A stretch of DNA of 41,355 nucleotides from Synechococcales cyanobacterium M55_K2018_004 (GCA_015295905.1 DVEB01000152.1:1-41355), one strand, 5' to 3'. Positions 25,976 through 34,940 are shown, counted from the first letter of the stretch. Made by a program: numbers and translations. The notes: a model not told the origin generated them from the sequence alone.

Positions 25976-27139
25976 CTACCGCAACGGTCCTCCCAAAATC
26001 GTCTTGGCGATCGCCCCCGTCACCTCCTCTGGCTGCTCACGCTGCAACTGCTCGTACCAAGCCTGCGTCACCCCGGGGTCTTTGCCGTGAATTTGCTCCG
26101 CCCGTTTGCGTGCCTTGGTCACGATTGCAGCAGTCCGCTCTTTGCGCTCTGCCTCATAGCGTTTCAGGGCATCCTCCACGCCCAAATTGGTTGAACGCAA
26201 GTAACGCATTAGCACTAGGCTGTCTTCCATGGCTTGACAGCCACCCTGCCCTAGGTCAGGACAGGTTGCATGGGCAGCATCGCCCAGCAGGGCTACCCGT
26301 CCCCGCACCATTTTGGGAATGGGACCCACGTCATGGATCAGCAGACGATTCGTTGTTTCGGGGTTCAGCCGTTGGATCAGATGCTGCACAGGATCTGCCC
26401 AGCCAGCAAAATGCTGCGTCAACTCAGCGCGAATATCGCCGGGAGCCACCGCTGCTACTTCCTTCGGCATCGGCACGTCAAAAAAGAAATAGAAGCGATC
26501 GCCCGCCACTGGCATCATTGAAGCGCGTTTGTAGTCTCCCACATAGATCATCCAGCAGTTGGCCGGCGCCAAATCCTCACTGATCGGCACCAACCCGTTC
26601 CAGTTGACATAGCCGCCATAGGCTGGCTCTACCCTCTCGCCTAAAACGTATTCTCGTAGTAGCGATCGCACCCCATCCGCCGCCACTAGCACATCCCCCG
26701 TTGCCCGATGGCCATCTTCAAAAATGGCCGTGACGCTCTGTCCATCCTCCTCCACGCCAATGCAGCGAGCATTGAGCCGCACCGGCCCTGGAAACGCCTC
26801 CAGCAACAACTGCTGGAGGTCTGTCCGCGCCACTGGATAGGGGCGTTGCCCCACTTGGTCAATCAATGGTTGCAGCGGAATATCGTTGTAAAGCGTTCCC
26901 GTTTTGCTGCGGTACTGCATCCGGTCCATGATGCCGCCGATCTTTGCCATGCGATCGCCCAGCCCCAGATAGTTCAGCACCTTCACCCCATTCGACCAGA
27001 GCGAAATACCCGCTCCGGCTGGACGTAACTCACTCACCCGGTCGTAGATTTCCACGGCATACCCCGCCTGCATCAGCGCAATCCCCGCTGTTAGTCCGCC
27101 AATGCCCGCTCCAATGACAACCACCTTCAGATGATTCAT
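25976..27139 (-). CDS. hpxO: FAD-dependent urate hydroxylase
   Basis: A 387-residue flavin monooxygenase of the HpxO/PHBH-like group, predicted to convert urate to 5-hydroxyisourate using NADH and O2, replacing uricase. The FAD motif VVVIGAGIGGLTAGIAL is at residues 5-21. The second nucleotide motif VLVAADGVRSLLREY and the flavin-binding GRVALLGDAAHATCPDLGQG follow in order. The YGGYVNWNGLV and FYFFFDVP blocks are typical of HpxO. The start MNHLKVVVIG at 27139 is chosen; the 34 extra upstream codons read low-complexity spacer. It is the first gene of the purine cluster. Its close relatives include other aromatic hydroxylases, but the uraH/uraD context makes urate the likely substrate. Confidence 0.92.
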   Translation of the reverse strand: MNHLKVVVIGAGIGGLTAGIALMQAGYAVEIYDRVSELRPAGAGISLWSNGVKVLNYLGLGDRMAKIGGIMDRMQYRSKTGTLYNDIPLQPLIDQVGQRPYPVARTDLQQLLLEAFPGPVRLNARCIGVEEDGQSVTAIFEDGHRATGDVLVAADGVRSLLREYVLGERVEPAYGGYVNWNGLVPISEDLAPANCWMIYVGDYKRASMMPVAGDRFYFFFDVPMPKEVAAVAPGDIRAELTQHFAGWADPVQHLIQRLNPETTNRLLIHDVGPIPKMVRGRVALLGDAAHATCPDLGQGGCQAMEDSLVLMRYLRSTNLGVEDALKRYEAERKERTAAIVTKARKRAEQIHGKDPGVTQAWYEQLQREQPEEVTGAIAKTILGGPLR

Positions 27140-27441
27140 GCCGATCGCCTCATACCCTTTTGGATTGCGGATTTGCGATTTTGGATTGTAGAAGCCTGAC
27201 GGTGTGATGCATGCAAGTGGCTGCCTCCCCCATCCTCTCAAAATTGGTATTCGCTTAGCTTGGTATCAACTTCAAGGGAGATCAAACCGACAGCGTGTCC
27301 CAAAACCGCCCTGACGCCTACTGTATTGAATCTCCGTCTCAACAAAATGTATCGCCTAGAACGGTTTCCATCAATCGTCTGCAAAGGTGGGAGGCAGTAG
27401 AGCGCGATCGCCCCTCTGATTCCCTCTGCCCAATGAATCAC

Positions 27442-27470
27442 AGAAAAAGCGCGCGTTGCGCGCTTTTTCT
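27442..27470 (-). terminator. Intrinsic terminator after the SH3-like gene
   Basis: Perfect 13-base arms, AGAAAAAGCGCGC and its complement, around a three-base loop, with T-rich tails on both strands (bidirectional). It lies 35 bases past the stop of the minus-strand SH3-like gene and insulates the hpxO promoter region (27140-27441) from it. The GCGCGC-GTT-GCGCGC core resembles the repeat hairpins elsewhere in the window. Confidence 0.7.
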
Positions 27471-27504
27471 CTTGGGTTTGGGATGGTTTCGCTCGACTGA
27501 GCGC

Positions 27505-28077
27505 CTAGGGGCAGGGGGTCAAATTCGAGCCAACCCCACCAGTCCCCGTTTCAGCCAGCCAGCCCGTCCGGCTCTGCGAGGTAATCCGCATCCAGACCCG
27601 TCCATCCGCAGTAGTCGTGCGTTGCGGTGGGCGACTGGCAAACACGCGATCGCCCCGGAACACGCTAAACAGATACGTCCCATAGGGAGCCGAACGCACC
27701 AACAACTCATCCGCCGTCACCTGGAAGCAGACATTGGCCGGAGGCTGTGGGTTACAGTTCGTTTTCAGTTGACTGGCATCAACCCAGCCCACCACAGGCC
27801 CTTGCAGTTGCACCAGTCCTAGCCCCACAACCCCCGTCAATGTGACGCGGCTGAAGGCAGGCACCTGTCCCACAGTACGGGTGCGGCTGGTATCAGCAAA
27901 CACGGTCAACTGTACCTCGGTGCCTCGACAGGTGCCCACATAGCTCGGACGCTCAAACACGGTGATATCTCCCGGTTGCTGGCTCAACGCAGGGGCAACA
28001 CTGCTGGTCAGGGCGAGGGCGATCGCTCCAAATACCCCAGCCCCAACACGCTCGACACTACGGATAAACGTCTGCAT
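27505..28077 (-). CDS. Secreted SH3-like domain protein
   Basis: A 190-residue protein with an N-terminal signal peptide (MQTFIRSVERVGAGVFGAIALALTSSVAPALSQ, split here as basic start, hydrophobic core and ALS-Q cleavage). Two bacterial SH3-like repeats follow: one around TVGQVPAFSRVTLTG...GWVDASQL and one around ELLVRSAPYG...GRVWMRITSQ...GWLAETG. Cys residues near positions 49, 102, 110 and 188 may form disulfides. Such proteins often bind peptidoglycan or act in the periplasm; the role is unknown. The ATG at 28077 has a GGGGAG ribosome site at good spacing. A strong terminator follows the gene. It is transcribed away from the MFS gene at 28282. Confidence 0.75.
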   Translation of the reverse strand: MQTFIRSVERVGAGVFGAIALALTSSVAPALSQQPGDITVFERPSYVGTCRGTEVQLTVFADTSRTRTVGQVPAFSRVTLTGVVGLGLVQLQGPVVGWVDASQLKTNCNPQPPANVCFQVTADELLVRSAPYGTYLFSVFRGDRVFASRPPQRTTTADGRVWMRITSQSRTGWLAETGTGGVGSNLTPCP

Positions 28078-28281
28078 TGAAACACTCCCCAAAGTCGATT
28101 AGATGTGCTATGGAAGATACCACGACCAACCCCGACTTCCCGTAGGAAAACACAAAATTTTTAGCGATTGATGAATCCTGCTTGCACTAAACACCCAACC
28201 GGAGGATAGGCATACTAATCAAATTGCAGGACAATATGGCCTACATTTTGACCTTTGCGCGATCGCCTGCCTCCATTCACC

Positions 28282-29484
28282 ATGACCTCCGAAACAAAAA
28301 ACGTCGCCCTCCTCCTCTGTTGTCAGGCCCTCTCCATGACCAGCCTCACGGTGCTCTTCACCGTTGCTGCGTTGGTTGGCAAGGATCTCGCCCCCGATCA
28401 ATCCCTAGCGACTCTCCCCCTTGCCTTTCTGCAACTAGCAGTGATGGCCGCCACCATTCCAGCCTCACTGCTGATGCGACGAGCCGGGCGGCGGATCGGT
28501 TTCAGCGTTGGTACGCTCATCGGCATGGTTGGGGCAGGGCTGGGGGCGATCGCCATCGTTGCCCAAAGCTTTCCCCTCTTCATCCTCGGCACCACGTTCC
28601 TGGGAGTCTTCAACGGCTTTTCTGGCTACTACCGCTTCGCCGCCGCCGATGCCGCCAGCGAAGCATTTCGCGCTCAGGCTATCTCCCTCGTCGTTGCTGG
28701 TGGAGTCGTCGCTGCCCTCCTTGGCCCAAGCTTAGCAAGCTGGTCCAAAGATTGGTTCAGCCCCTCCACGTTTGCTGGTTCGCTGCTTGCCATCATCGGC
28801 CTCCAGTGCCTCAACCTGTTGCTGTTGACCCAGGTAAATATCCCACCCCTGCCGGCTGAGGAGCGTCAGAAAAGTGGGCGATCGCTCCCCCGCATTGCCC
28901 AACACCCCATCTTCTTGGTTGCCGTCCTGGGCGGCATGATTGGCTATGGAGTGATGGTTTTTCTGATGACTGCCACTCCCCTTGCCATGGATGCTATCCC
29001 CCATCCCTTCCATCACACCGCCACCGTCATCCAGTGGCACGTCCTGGGCATGTTTGCCCCCTCCTTCGTCACTGGCGTTCTGATCACCCGCTTTGGCGTC
29101 CTCACCATCATCCTCACTGGCATTATCCTCAATCTTCTCTGCGCCACTATTAACCTCACTGGCACCAGCCTCCTCCACTTCCTGGTTGCCCTTGCCCTGC
29201 TCGGCGTTGGCTGGAACTTCATGTACGTCGGCTCCACCACCCTGCTCACCGAGGCTTACCACCCCGAAGAAAAAGCCAAGACCCAGGCCGCCAACGATTT
29301 TCTCATCGCAGGCTTCGTTGCCGCTGCCACCTTCCTCTCTGGCAGCCTGCTCAACCGCTATGGCTGGGCCACCCTCAACTGGTGCTCGCTCCCAATACTT
29401 TGCCTTGCCCTGTTCGCTGTCCTCTGGCTCCAGACCCAACGCCGAGCAATCGCCCCTCTGCCAACAGCCAAACCAACAAAATAA
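28282..29484 (+). CDS. MFS transporter, 12-helix type
   Basis: A 400-residue major facilitator protein with about 12 hydrophobic segments in two halves. The loop between helices 2 and 3 reads LLMRRAGRRIGFSVG, a form of the MFS signature GxxxDRxGRR. Helix 4 has GTTFLGVFNGFSGYYRFAAAD. The second half shows FVTGVLITRFGVLTIIL, the equivalent motif. The substrate cannot be read from the sequence. It lies beside the purine cluster but on the opposite strand, with the SH3-like gene between, so I do not infer a purine transporter. The preferred start is ATG 28282 (MTSETKNVALLL) rather than TTG at 28255. It converges with the dihydroorotase-like gene, leaving 18 bases between them. Confidence 0.88.
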   Translation: MTSETKNVALLLCCQALSMTSLTVLFTVAALVGKDLAPDQSLATLPLAFLQLAVMAATIPASLLMRRAGRRIGFSVGTLIGMVGAGLGAIAIVAQSFPLFILGTTFLGVFNGFSGYYRFAAADAASEAFRAQAISLVVAGGVVAALLGPSLASWSKDWFSPSTFAGSLLAIIGLQCLNLLLLTQVNIPPLPAEERQKSGRSLPRIAQHPIFLVAVLGGMIGYGVMVFLMTATPLAMDAIPHPFHHTATVIQWHVLGMFAPSFVTGVLITRFGVLTIILTGIILNLLCATINLTGTSLLHFLVALALLGVGWNFMYVGSTTLLTEAYHPEEKAKTQAANDFLIAGFVAAATFLSGSLLNRYGWATLNWCSLPILCLALFAVLWLQTQRRAIAPLPTAKPTK

Positions 29485-29502
29485 ACCCCCCACCTACCTC
29501 AC

Positions 29503-30771
29503 CTACCTTACCCAAACTCTCACCACCTTCCCTACCACCTCCTTCCCCAACCACGGCGTATTGTAGGAACGAGACTGCAAGGTCTGCGGCGTCACCGTCC
29601 AGACCTGATGCGGGTCGAACAATGTGAGTTCAGCCGTTTGACCAACCTCAATTCTAGGGGGCTCCTGCCCCAAACAGCGAGCCGGATTGGTGCTGAGCGA
29701 TCGCCACAGCACCTCAGCCGTCCACTCTCCTGAGGCCACAAACCGGTGCCATAGCAACGGCAGGACTAACTCTAGCCCGATCGCCCCCGGTGGTGCTTCT
29801 GCAAAGGCAACCGTCTTCTCTTCATAGGTATAGGGTCTGTGGTCAACGGCGATCGCATCAATCACCCCGTCCTGCACTGCCCTTGCCAGCGCTACCCGGT
29901 CTGCTGGGTTTCCCAACGGCGGCTCCAGGCGCAGGTTTGGGTCATATCCCTGCACTGCCCGCACATCCAGCAGCAGATGCATCCAGGTTGTGCTGGCTGT
30001 AATTGGCAGTCCCCGTGCTTTGGCCTGGGCAATCAGTTCCACACCACGGGCCGTCGAAATTCGCATCACATGCACTGGCGTCCCAATCGTTTCCACCAGT
30101 TCCAGCAGTGTAGACAGGGGAGCCGTTTCCGCCGCTGCCGCCACGCCCGGCAGGCCCAGCCGAACAGCCTCGACCCCCTCTCGGACGACCCCATTTCCCC
30201 GCAACTCCATATCACAGCACCAGAGGGCAATCGGCTTTCCCAACGGTTGGACGTATTCCAGCATTCGCCGTAGCAGAAGCCTACTGTTGATCGGTTTGTC
30301 ATCGGCAAATCCTAGAAACCCCGCCTCAGCCATTTCTCCTAACTCTGTCATCTGCTGTCCCTCAGCCCCCACTGTCAATGCCGCCCAGAGAAATATCGAT
30401 GATTTTTGGGCGATCGCCTGCGATTGCAGTTGAGCCCGAAACCACTCAAGGCTGGCTGGGTTATCATTCGCGGGGGCCGTGTCTGGCAGTAGTGCGAGCC
30501 GCGTGTAACCGCCACCCACTGCGGCATTTAGCAAGGTTTGCAGCGTCTCTCGGTGCTCGTAGCCCGGCTCTCCCGAGTGGCTATACAAGTCCACCAGACC
30601 GGGTCCCAAGATCATCGACGTACCATCCAACACCTCAGCTTGGGTGGGAAACTCTTGAATTTGAACATCAATCGTTTGGATTTGACCATCGACAATTAAC
30701 ACATCAACATTCCGCCCAATGGCTGAAATTGGGTCAATTAAGTGGACGTTTCTGAGAAGTTGGCTGATCAT
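29503..30771 (-). CDS. Dihydroorotase homologue lacking metal ligands
   Basis: A 422-residue amidohydrolase-fold protein that aligns with class I dihydroorotase (PyrC/PyrX). The canonical DxHxHxREPG is DLYSHSGEPG here: the first His is Tyr63 and the Arg is Gly67. Later ligand positions also differ (HVMRISTA instead of a His-Val-Ser-Thr strand; DHRPYTYEEK instead of DHAPHTxEEK). The protein is otherwise intact: GPGLVDLYSH, GFLGFADDKPI, APPGAIGLELVLPLL, the LSTNPARCLG block and a full C-terminal barrel closure. It is probably a non-catalytic partner, like the PyrC' subunit that supports aspartate transcarbamoylase, or performs a different reaction. It is unlikely to be the missing allantoinase of the purine cluster. 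The start ATG 30771 is clear. Confidence 0.85.
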   Translation of the reverse strand: MISQLLRNVHLIDPISAIGRNVDVLIVDGQIQTIDVQIQEFPTQAEVLDGTSMILGPGLVDLYSHSGEPGYEHRETLQTLLNAAVGGGYTRLALLPDTAPANDNPASLEWFRAQLQSQAIAQKSSIFLWAALTVGAEGQQMTELGEMAEAGFLGFADDKPINSRLLLRRMLEYVQPLGKPIALWCCDMELRGNGVVREGVEAVRLGLPGVAAAAETAPLSTLLELVETIGTPVHVMRISTARGVELIAQAKARGLPITASTTWMHLLLDVRAVQGYDPNLRLEPPLGNPADRVALARAVQDGVIDAIAVDHRPYTYEEKTVAFAEAPPGAIGLELVLPLLWHRFVASGEWTAEVLWRSLSTNPARCLGQEPPRIEVGQTAELTLFDPHQVWTVTPQTLQSRSYNTPWLGKEVVGKVVRVWVR

Positions 30772-31915
30772 GAAACTATAAGGATGAGCGAACGGAACAC
30801 TCCCCGGCGAAGCAGTGACTGTTGACTGATTCGGTGATTGTCCGACTCAACGGTTTTGCTTCTGACGGTTATTCTGTCTCGCATCATACCTGAGGGGTGT
30901 ATTGAAATCCTGCATTGCAGATTTTTTGAATTTCTGCCGAATTCAACATTCAATTGAAAGTCTGCAACCTAACGTTATTCAACTAAAGTCTCCCCATGCT
31001 TGTGAGGATCTGGCATCGAAAACAAATCTTCCATTGTTTGGGCAGGTCAGCACTTCCATTTCTCTGCCAAACCCAGAAAGGAGCGTTCGTTTCTTTGTCA
31101 CCTAATTTTTTCTCACACGCTGAAGTCAGACGGAGGCTTCCAGCAGTGACTAGCTAAGGGGGGAGGGGCGATCGCCCTCACACCTTGACTCACTGAGTTT
31201 GGCAGAATGAATGCCCACAGGGTGCTGTGCTGTTGACAACCATCATTCTGCCATCATCCCTGTTCCTGAACGTCTAATGACTTGATTTCCTGTGCAGCAC
31301 AGGCTGTCGGATTGGGAAATCACCCATGTTCCTGAACGTCTAATGACTAATCGCTAGTATCGCAAACACAAATTTTGCAATAGGGGGGCTGCACTTGCTG
31401 GCAAAGGTTTTCTCCCTTTAACCCTTACAAAATTTTTGTTTTGCTGTACTAGGCTGTTTGCCGAGCTAGTAGATCTCAATGAGTAGACTGGTTCTTTTCG
31501 GGCAGTTTTTTCAGGCAGTTCCTGTCTGGCTGCAAACTAATCTCCAGTTCTCACCTCTAGGTTGATGTACAAAAAATGCCTTTATCAAGTTACGGTGGCA
31601 TTCTTCTTCTGAATCGCGATGGATAGGTGTCCCTCAGGCTTACCAATTCACCTCAGGGGGATGCACTCGGCACAACCATTTTTGGGGAACAACGTGAGCA
31701 GCAACTGCGACTCTCTAAGTTGCTCCCTAAATTGCTGTGCCCTAGTGTTGCCCACTGACCGATCCTTTCCACCTTCGTCGAGATTTTTCTTCTCATCCGG
31801 ATTGCCCGCCCCCCTGAATGGAAGAATGCTTTATCGCTATCCAACCCGATTTTGAATTTTTCCATTGGGACTAGTGCCCTCCAGATCGTCACGACTTCTG
31901 TCCGTTCATGTCTGA
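30772..31915. other. 1.1-kb intergenic region with palindromes and direct repeats, no supported gene
   Basis: The reading frames here (for example + 30902-31105 and + 31619-31855) show no recognisable protein. Structured parts: an inverted repeat GGCAGAATGA / TCATTCTGCC at 31201-31252, and two identical 22-bp direct repeats at 31261-31282 and 31327-31348 around a hairpin. The promoters of the dihydroorotase-like gene must lie near 30772-30900. Confidence 0.4.
31261..31348. repeat. 22-bp direct repeats flanking a palindrome
   Basis: Identical copies of TGTTCCTGAACGTCTAATGA plus CT occur at 31261-31282 and 31327-31348. Between them, 31283-31322 begins TGATTTCC and ends GGAAATCA, and contains the palindrome CCTGTGCAGCACAGG. 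This could be a duplication with a hairpin insertion or the end of a decayed element. Confidence 0.7.
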
Positions 31916-32019
31916 TACAGAATCCGTCTGTAAAGTAGCAGTTTGTTGTGGTGTAAAGCGTGCGCTGCACGCACGTTTTACACCACAACAAACCGACTCA
32001 ATAACCGACGGAGTCGGTA
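31916..32019 (+). repeat. Family C palindromic element (C2)
   Basis: Bounded by TA on both sides. The 3' terminus (ACCGACTCAATAACCGACGG then AGTCGG) is identical to C1; the 5' terminus is slightly diverged (CAGAATCCGTC). The stem starts TTGTTGTGGTGTAAAGCG. At the position where C1 has an A-T pair, C2 has G-C on both arms, a compensated change. It lies about 130 bases before the CHASE2-GGDEF-EAL start. Confidence 0.85.
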
Positions 32020-32147
32020 TGAGATTGAGGCATTCCGCCCCTAGAAATTGGCATCTCAGGCTTTGTTGAAGCCCCCTTGGGTCTCCAGCAAGTCTCTGAA
32101 GCAGCCACAACAGATCTGTTAGGTACTTCTTGTTTATCCGCTGGGTT

Positions 32148-34688
32148 ATGCAGACTCCCCGCAATTCCAACACGGGTAGGGTGAATCAACTGGCAAGACG
32201 CATCCGTCGGTGCTTGACCATTGGCACCCGATCAATCCTCGTCGCTAGCCTTCTCACAACAGGCGTGTTGTCTGCGACGAAATTGGTAGGGCTGCTAGAA
32301 CCGATTGAACTCGCAGCGTTTGATCACTTGACTCGCCTACAAAAGGATATCGCACCTGACCCACGGATTCTGATCGTCGGCATGACCGAGGCCGATATCC
32401 AACATCATGGTTGGCCTCTCTCTGACCGCACCCTAGCTCAATTGCTGGCCAAGCTACAGCGTTATCAGCCCCGTGTTGTAGGGTTGGATCTTTATCGCAG
32501 CGCCTTGCGGCCTCCCGGAGAAACTGAACTGACTGCCCAACTCAAGGCGCAAAACCTGATCGCCATTATGAACGTGGGCAGTGACCCCAACCAAGGCGAG
32601 GTGCCTCCCCCCGCTGCCGTTCCCAGAGATCGGATTGGGTTTAATGATTTGGTAATCGACCCCGATGGTATTCTCCGTCGTAGCCTCCTCTACGTCCGAA
32701 ACCGCGATCATCCCTTCTACTCCTTTGCTCTACGAGTTTTGCTGCGATCTTTAAGCCTTCAAGACTCTCAACTTCAGGCTGGCGATCGCACCCTGAACAT
32801 CGGGTCACTCCAAGTCCCGGTGCTCAAGCCAGGGTCAGGGGGCTACCAGATGATTGATGCTAGCGGCTATCAAACCCTCTTGCGCTATCGGTCTCGCCAG
32901 ATCCCCTCCCGCTGGGTCTCCTTCAGTCAGGTCTTGAGCGATCGCATCGACCCAACTTGGGTGCGCGATCGCATCGTCCTGATCGGTACCATTGCCCCCA
33001 GCCTCAAAGACCAGTTTTACACCCCCTTCAGCGCCAGCCAGACCACAGAATTTACCATGTCGGGTGTGGTGATCCATGCTCAGATTGTTAGTCAACTCCT
33101 CGACCTAGCCGCAGGGCAGCCAGCCCTCTATCAATTCTGGCCACAGGCGGGGGAAGCCCTCTGGCTTTGGCTTTGGGCGCTGACCGCAGGCAGTCTGGCG
33201 TGGTCTCTCAAACGCCCTGTGTTCGTCTTTTGTGCCGGCGGCTTGCTGTTACTGGGGTTGAGCGGTATCGGCTGGTTCGCCATGTCCCGCCTGCTGTGGA
33301 TCCCCCTTGCGGAACCAATGGTTGGGGCAGTGATGGCGGGTGGCCTTGTGATTGCACAAAAGTCCCTCTACCGCAGCACTCACGACAGTCTAACGGAGTT
33401 ACCCGGACGGGAGATCTTTTTGCAGCAGGTGCAACGATCGCTCCAGACCAACCGTAGCAGTCCTGAGGCCCAACCTGTAGTTGTAGCCTTTCTCGATGTC
33501 GATCGGTTCAAGCTAATCAACCAGAGTATGGGGCATCGGGCAGGCGATCGCGCTCTGATCACCGTTTCGGAACGTCTGCGGCAGGTGACGCCTCGCTCTG
33601 TCCAACTGGCACGCGTGGGGGGAGACGAATTTGCCCTGCTGTTTCACCATCTCCCCTGGGAAACCATTGAGCAGATCCTCAACAACATTCAAACTGCCTT
33701 AGCAGAACCCTTTCATCTCAACAAACAACAGATCGCAATCACCGCCAGCTTAGGGATTGCCATCACCCAGGATCAGTGCAACCACAAGGCCGAAGACTTG
33801 ATGCGCGATGCCCACACGGCCATGTATCGTGCCAAAGCCCTCGGTCGATTTCGCTACGAGGTTTTCGCTGAGGGCATGCTCGATGAAGCCGTGAATCGCC
33901 TGCGCCTCGAAAACGACCTCCGTAATGCCTTAGACAAACATGAGCTAACTCTCTACTATCAGCCAATCGTTTCCTTAAAAACCAACCAAATTGTTGGTTT
34001 TGAAGCATTAGTCCGGTGGCGTCAGGACGCTACGTTCATTCCCCCCAGCGAGTTCATCCCCATCGCCGAAGAAACTGGACTGATCCTCACTCTAGGGCAG
34101 TGGATCTTGCAGGAAGCCTGCCTGCAGCTCAAAGCTTGGCAGCAGCAATTCCCCCACATTCCCCTCAAGATGAGCATTAATATCTCGAAACGACAGTTTG
34201 AACAGTCTGACCTTGTTCCTCAAATTGAGTCCATTTTGCGAGCAGTTGGCATAGCTGGCCAGTGCCTCCGGCTCGAAATCACCGAGAGCGATGTGATGGT
34301 TGATGTCAACATGGCGATCGCCCTCATGCTGCGGCTCAAAAACCTAGGTCTACAACTCAGCATCGATGATTTCGGCACAGGGTATTCTTCCCTCAGTTAC
34401 CTGCACCGCTTCCCCATTGACACACTCAAAGTTGACAAGTCCTTCGTTGGGCGCATGGAGCAAAGCAGCGAAGACTGGGAGATTGTACAGACTGTCATTG
34501 ATTTGGGGCATAAACTTGGGATGGAGGTGGTGGCCGAGGGCATTGAGACCTCAACCCAAATGAGTCTGCTGCAACAGCACAACTGCGATTATGGGCAGGG
34601 CTACCTTTTCTCCGTGCCTCTGTCCAGTCGAGAAGCAACTGCCTTACTAGAGAACTTAGAAGGCAGTCACGTACGGGGCACTGCTTAA
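32148..34688 (+). CDS. CHASE2-GGDEF-EAL cyclic-di-GMP signalling protein
   Basis: An 846-residue membrane sensor predicted to make or degrade cyclic-di-GMP. An N-terminal membrane segment (about 25-45) and a CHASE2 domain (about 50-335; AAFDHLTRLQKD, RILIVGMTEADIQ, RVVGLDLYRS, SGVVIHAQIVSQLLD) precede three membrane segments (about 345-420). The GGDEF domain has an intact RVGGDEF (491-495); the RxxD inhibitory site upstream is not seen (RSVQ). The EAL domain has EAL at 619-621 and the expected catalytic residues in NISKRQF, LRLEITESDVM, DDFGTGYSSLSYL, LKVDKSFV and VVAEGIET, so it is probably an active phosphodiesterase. ATG 32148 is preferred over TTG 32130. It shares sensory architecture with the CHASE2 protein at 250. 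Confidence 0.95.
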   Translation: MQTPRNSNTGRVNQLARRIRRCLTIGTRSILVASLLTTGVLSATKLVGLLEPIELAAFDHLTRLQKDIAPDPRILIVGMTEADIQHHGWPLSDRTLAQLLAKLQRYQPRVVGLDLYRSALRPPGETELTAQLKAQNLIAIMNVGSDPNQGEVPPPAAVPRDRIGFNDLVIDPDGILRRSLLYVRNRDHPFYSFALRVLLRSLSLQDSQLQAGDRTLNIGSLQVPVLKPGSGGYQMIDASGYQTLLRYRSRQIPSRWVSFSQVLSDRIDPTWVRDRIVLIGTIAPSLKDQFYTPFSASQTTEFTMSGVVIHAQIVSQLLDLAAGQPALYQFWPQAGEALWLWLWALTAGSLAWSLKRPVFVFCAGGLLLLGLSGIGWFAMSRLLWIPLAEPMVGAVMAGGLVIAQKSLYRSTHDSLTELPGREIFLQQVQRSLQTNRSSPEAQPVVVAFLDVDRFKLINQSMGHRAGDRALITVSERLRQVTPRSVQLARVGGDEFALLFHHLPWETIEQILNNIQTALAEPFHLNKQQIAITASLGIAITQDQCNHKAEDLMRDAHTAMYRAKALGRFRYEVFAEGMLDEAVNRLRLENDLRNALDKHELTLYYQPIVSLKTNQIVGFEALVRWRQDATFIPPSEFIPIAEETGLILTLGQWILQEACLQLKAWQQQFPHIPLKMSINISKRQFEQSDLVPQIESILRAVGIAGQCLRLEITESDVMVDVNMAIALMLRLKNLGLQLSIDDFGTGYSSLSYLHRFPIDTLKVDKSFVGRMEQSSEDWEIVQTVIDLGHKLGMEVVAEGIETSTQMSLLQQHNCDYGQGYLFSVPLSSREATALLENLEGSHVRGTA

Positions 34689-34704
34689 CCTAGATATGAT
34701 GCTT

Positions 34705-34739
34705 CGAGTGAGAGGCGCATAGAGTGCACCTCTCACTCG
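34705..34739 (+). repeat. Family D hairpin after the CHASE2-GGDEF-EAL gene (D2)
   Basis: Eleven perfect base pairs, CGAGTGAGAGG / CCTCTCACTCG, with a partly paired centre GCGCAT-AGA-GTGCAC. It differs from the hairpin at 39294-39342 by a paired G-C to A-T change. It starts 17 bases past the stop and could act as a terminator, though no T-tract follows. Confidence 0.6.
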
Positions 34740-34773
34740 CAACACCGTTAATTCGAAACACCACTAGTAGTTC

Positions 34774-34895
34774 ACGTGAATTCGGGATAAGCTGAAACCC
34801 TTGCTGTTCTGTGCGCGACGCGCACGGAACAGCAAAGGTTCTGAGGCACTGCGCCGTACGCCGTACCCCAAAACCTGCTTAGCCAGCCTAACGCT
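34774..34895 (-). repeat. Family A palindromic element, reverse orientation (A7)
   Basis: It starts ACGTGAATTCGGGATAAG (complement of the A 3' terminus), then hairpin 2 (TTGCTGTTCTGTGCGC-GAC-GCGCACGGAACAGCAA, shown in parts: one C-to-T change gives a G-T pair). A decayed hairpin 1 and CTTAGCCAGCCTAACG, the eroded 5' terminus, follow. Confidence 0.75.
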
Positions 34896-34940
34896 AAATT
34901 TACGCTAAATTTAAATTAGAGCATGAGGTTATCCGTAATC

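Noticed and set aside
28282-29484. Purine transporter for the nearby catabolic cluster
   Set aside because: Opposite strand, separated by an unrelated gene and a strong terminator; the MFS sequence gives no substrate hint.
29503-30771. Allantoinase completing the purine pathway
   Set aside because: The amidohydrolase motif lacks the HxH metal ligands that allantoinase also needs, and the gene is 2.4 kb away from the cluster with two unrelated genes between.
31619-31855. Frames between the dihydroorotase-like and CHASE2-GGDEF-EAL genes
   Set aside because: Short, unrelated to known proteins and partly overlapping repeat C2.
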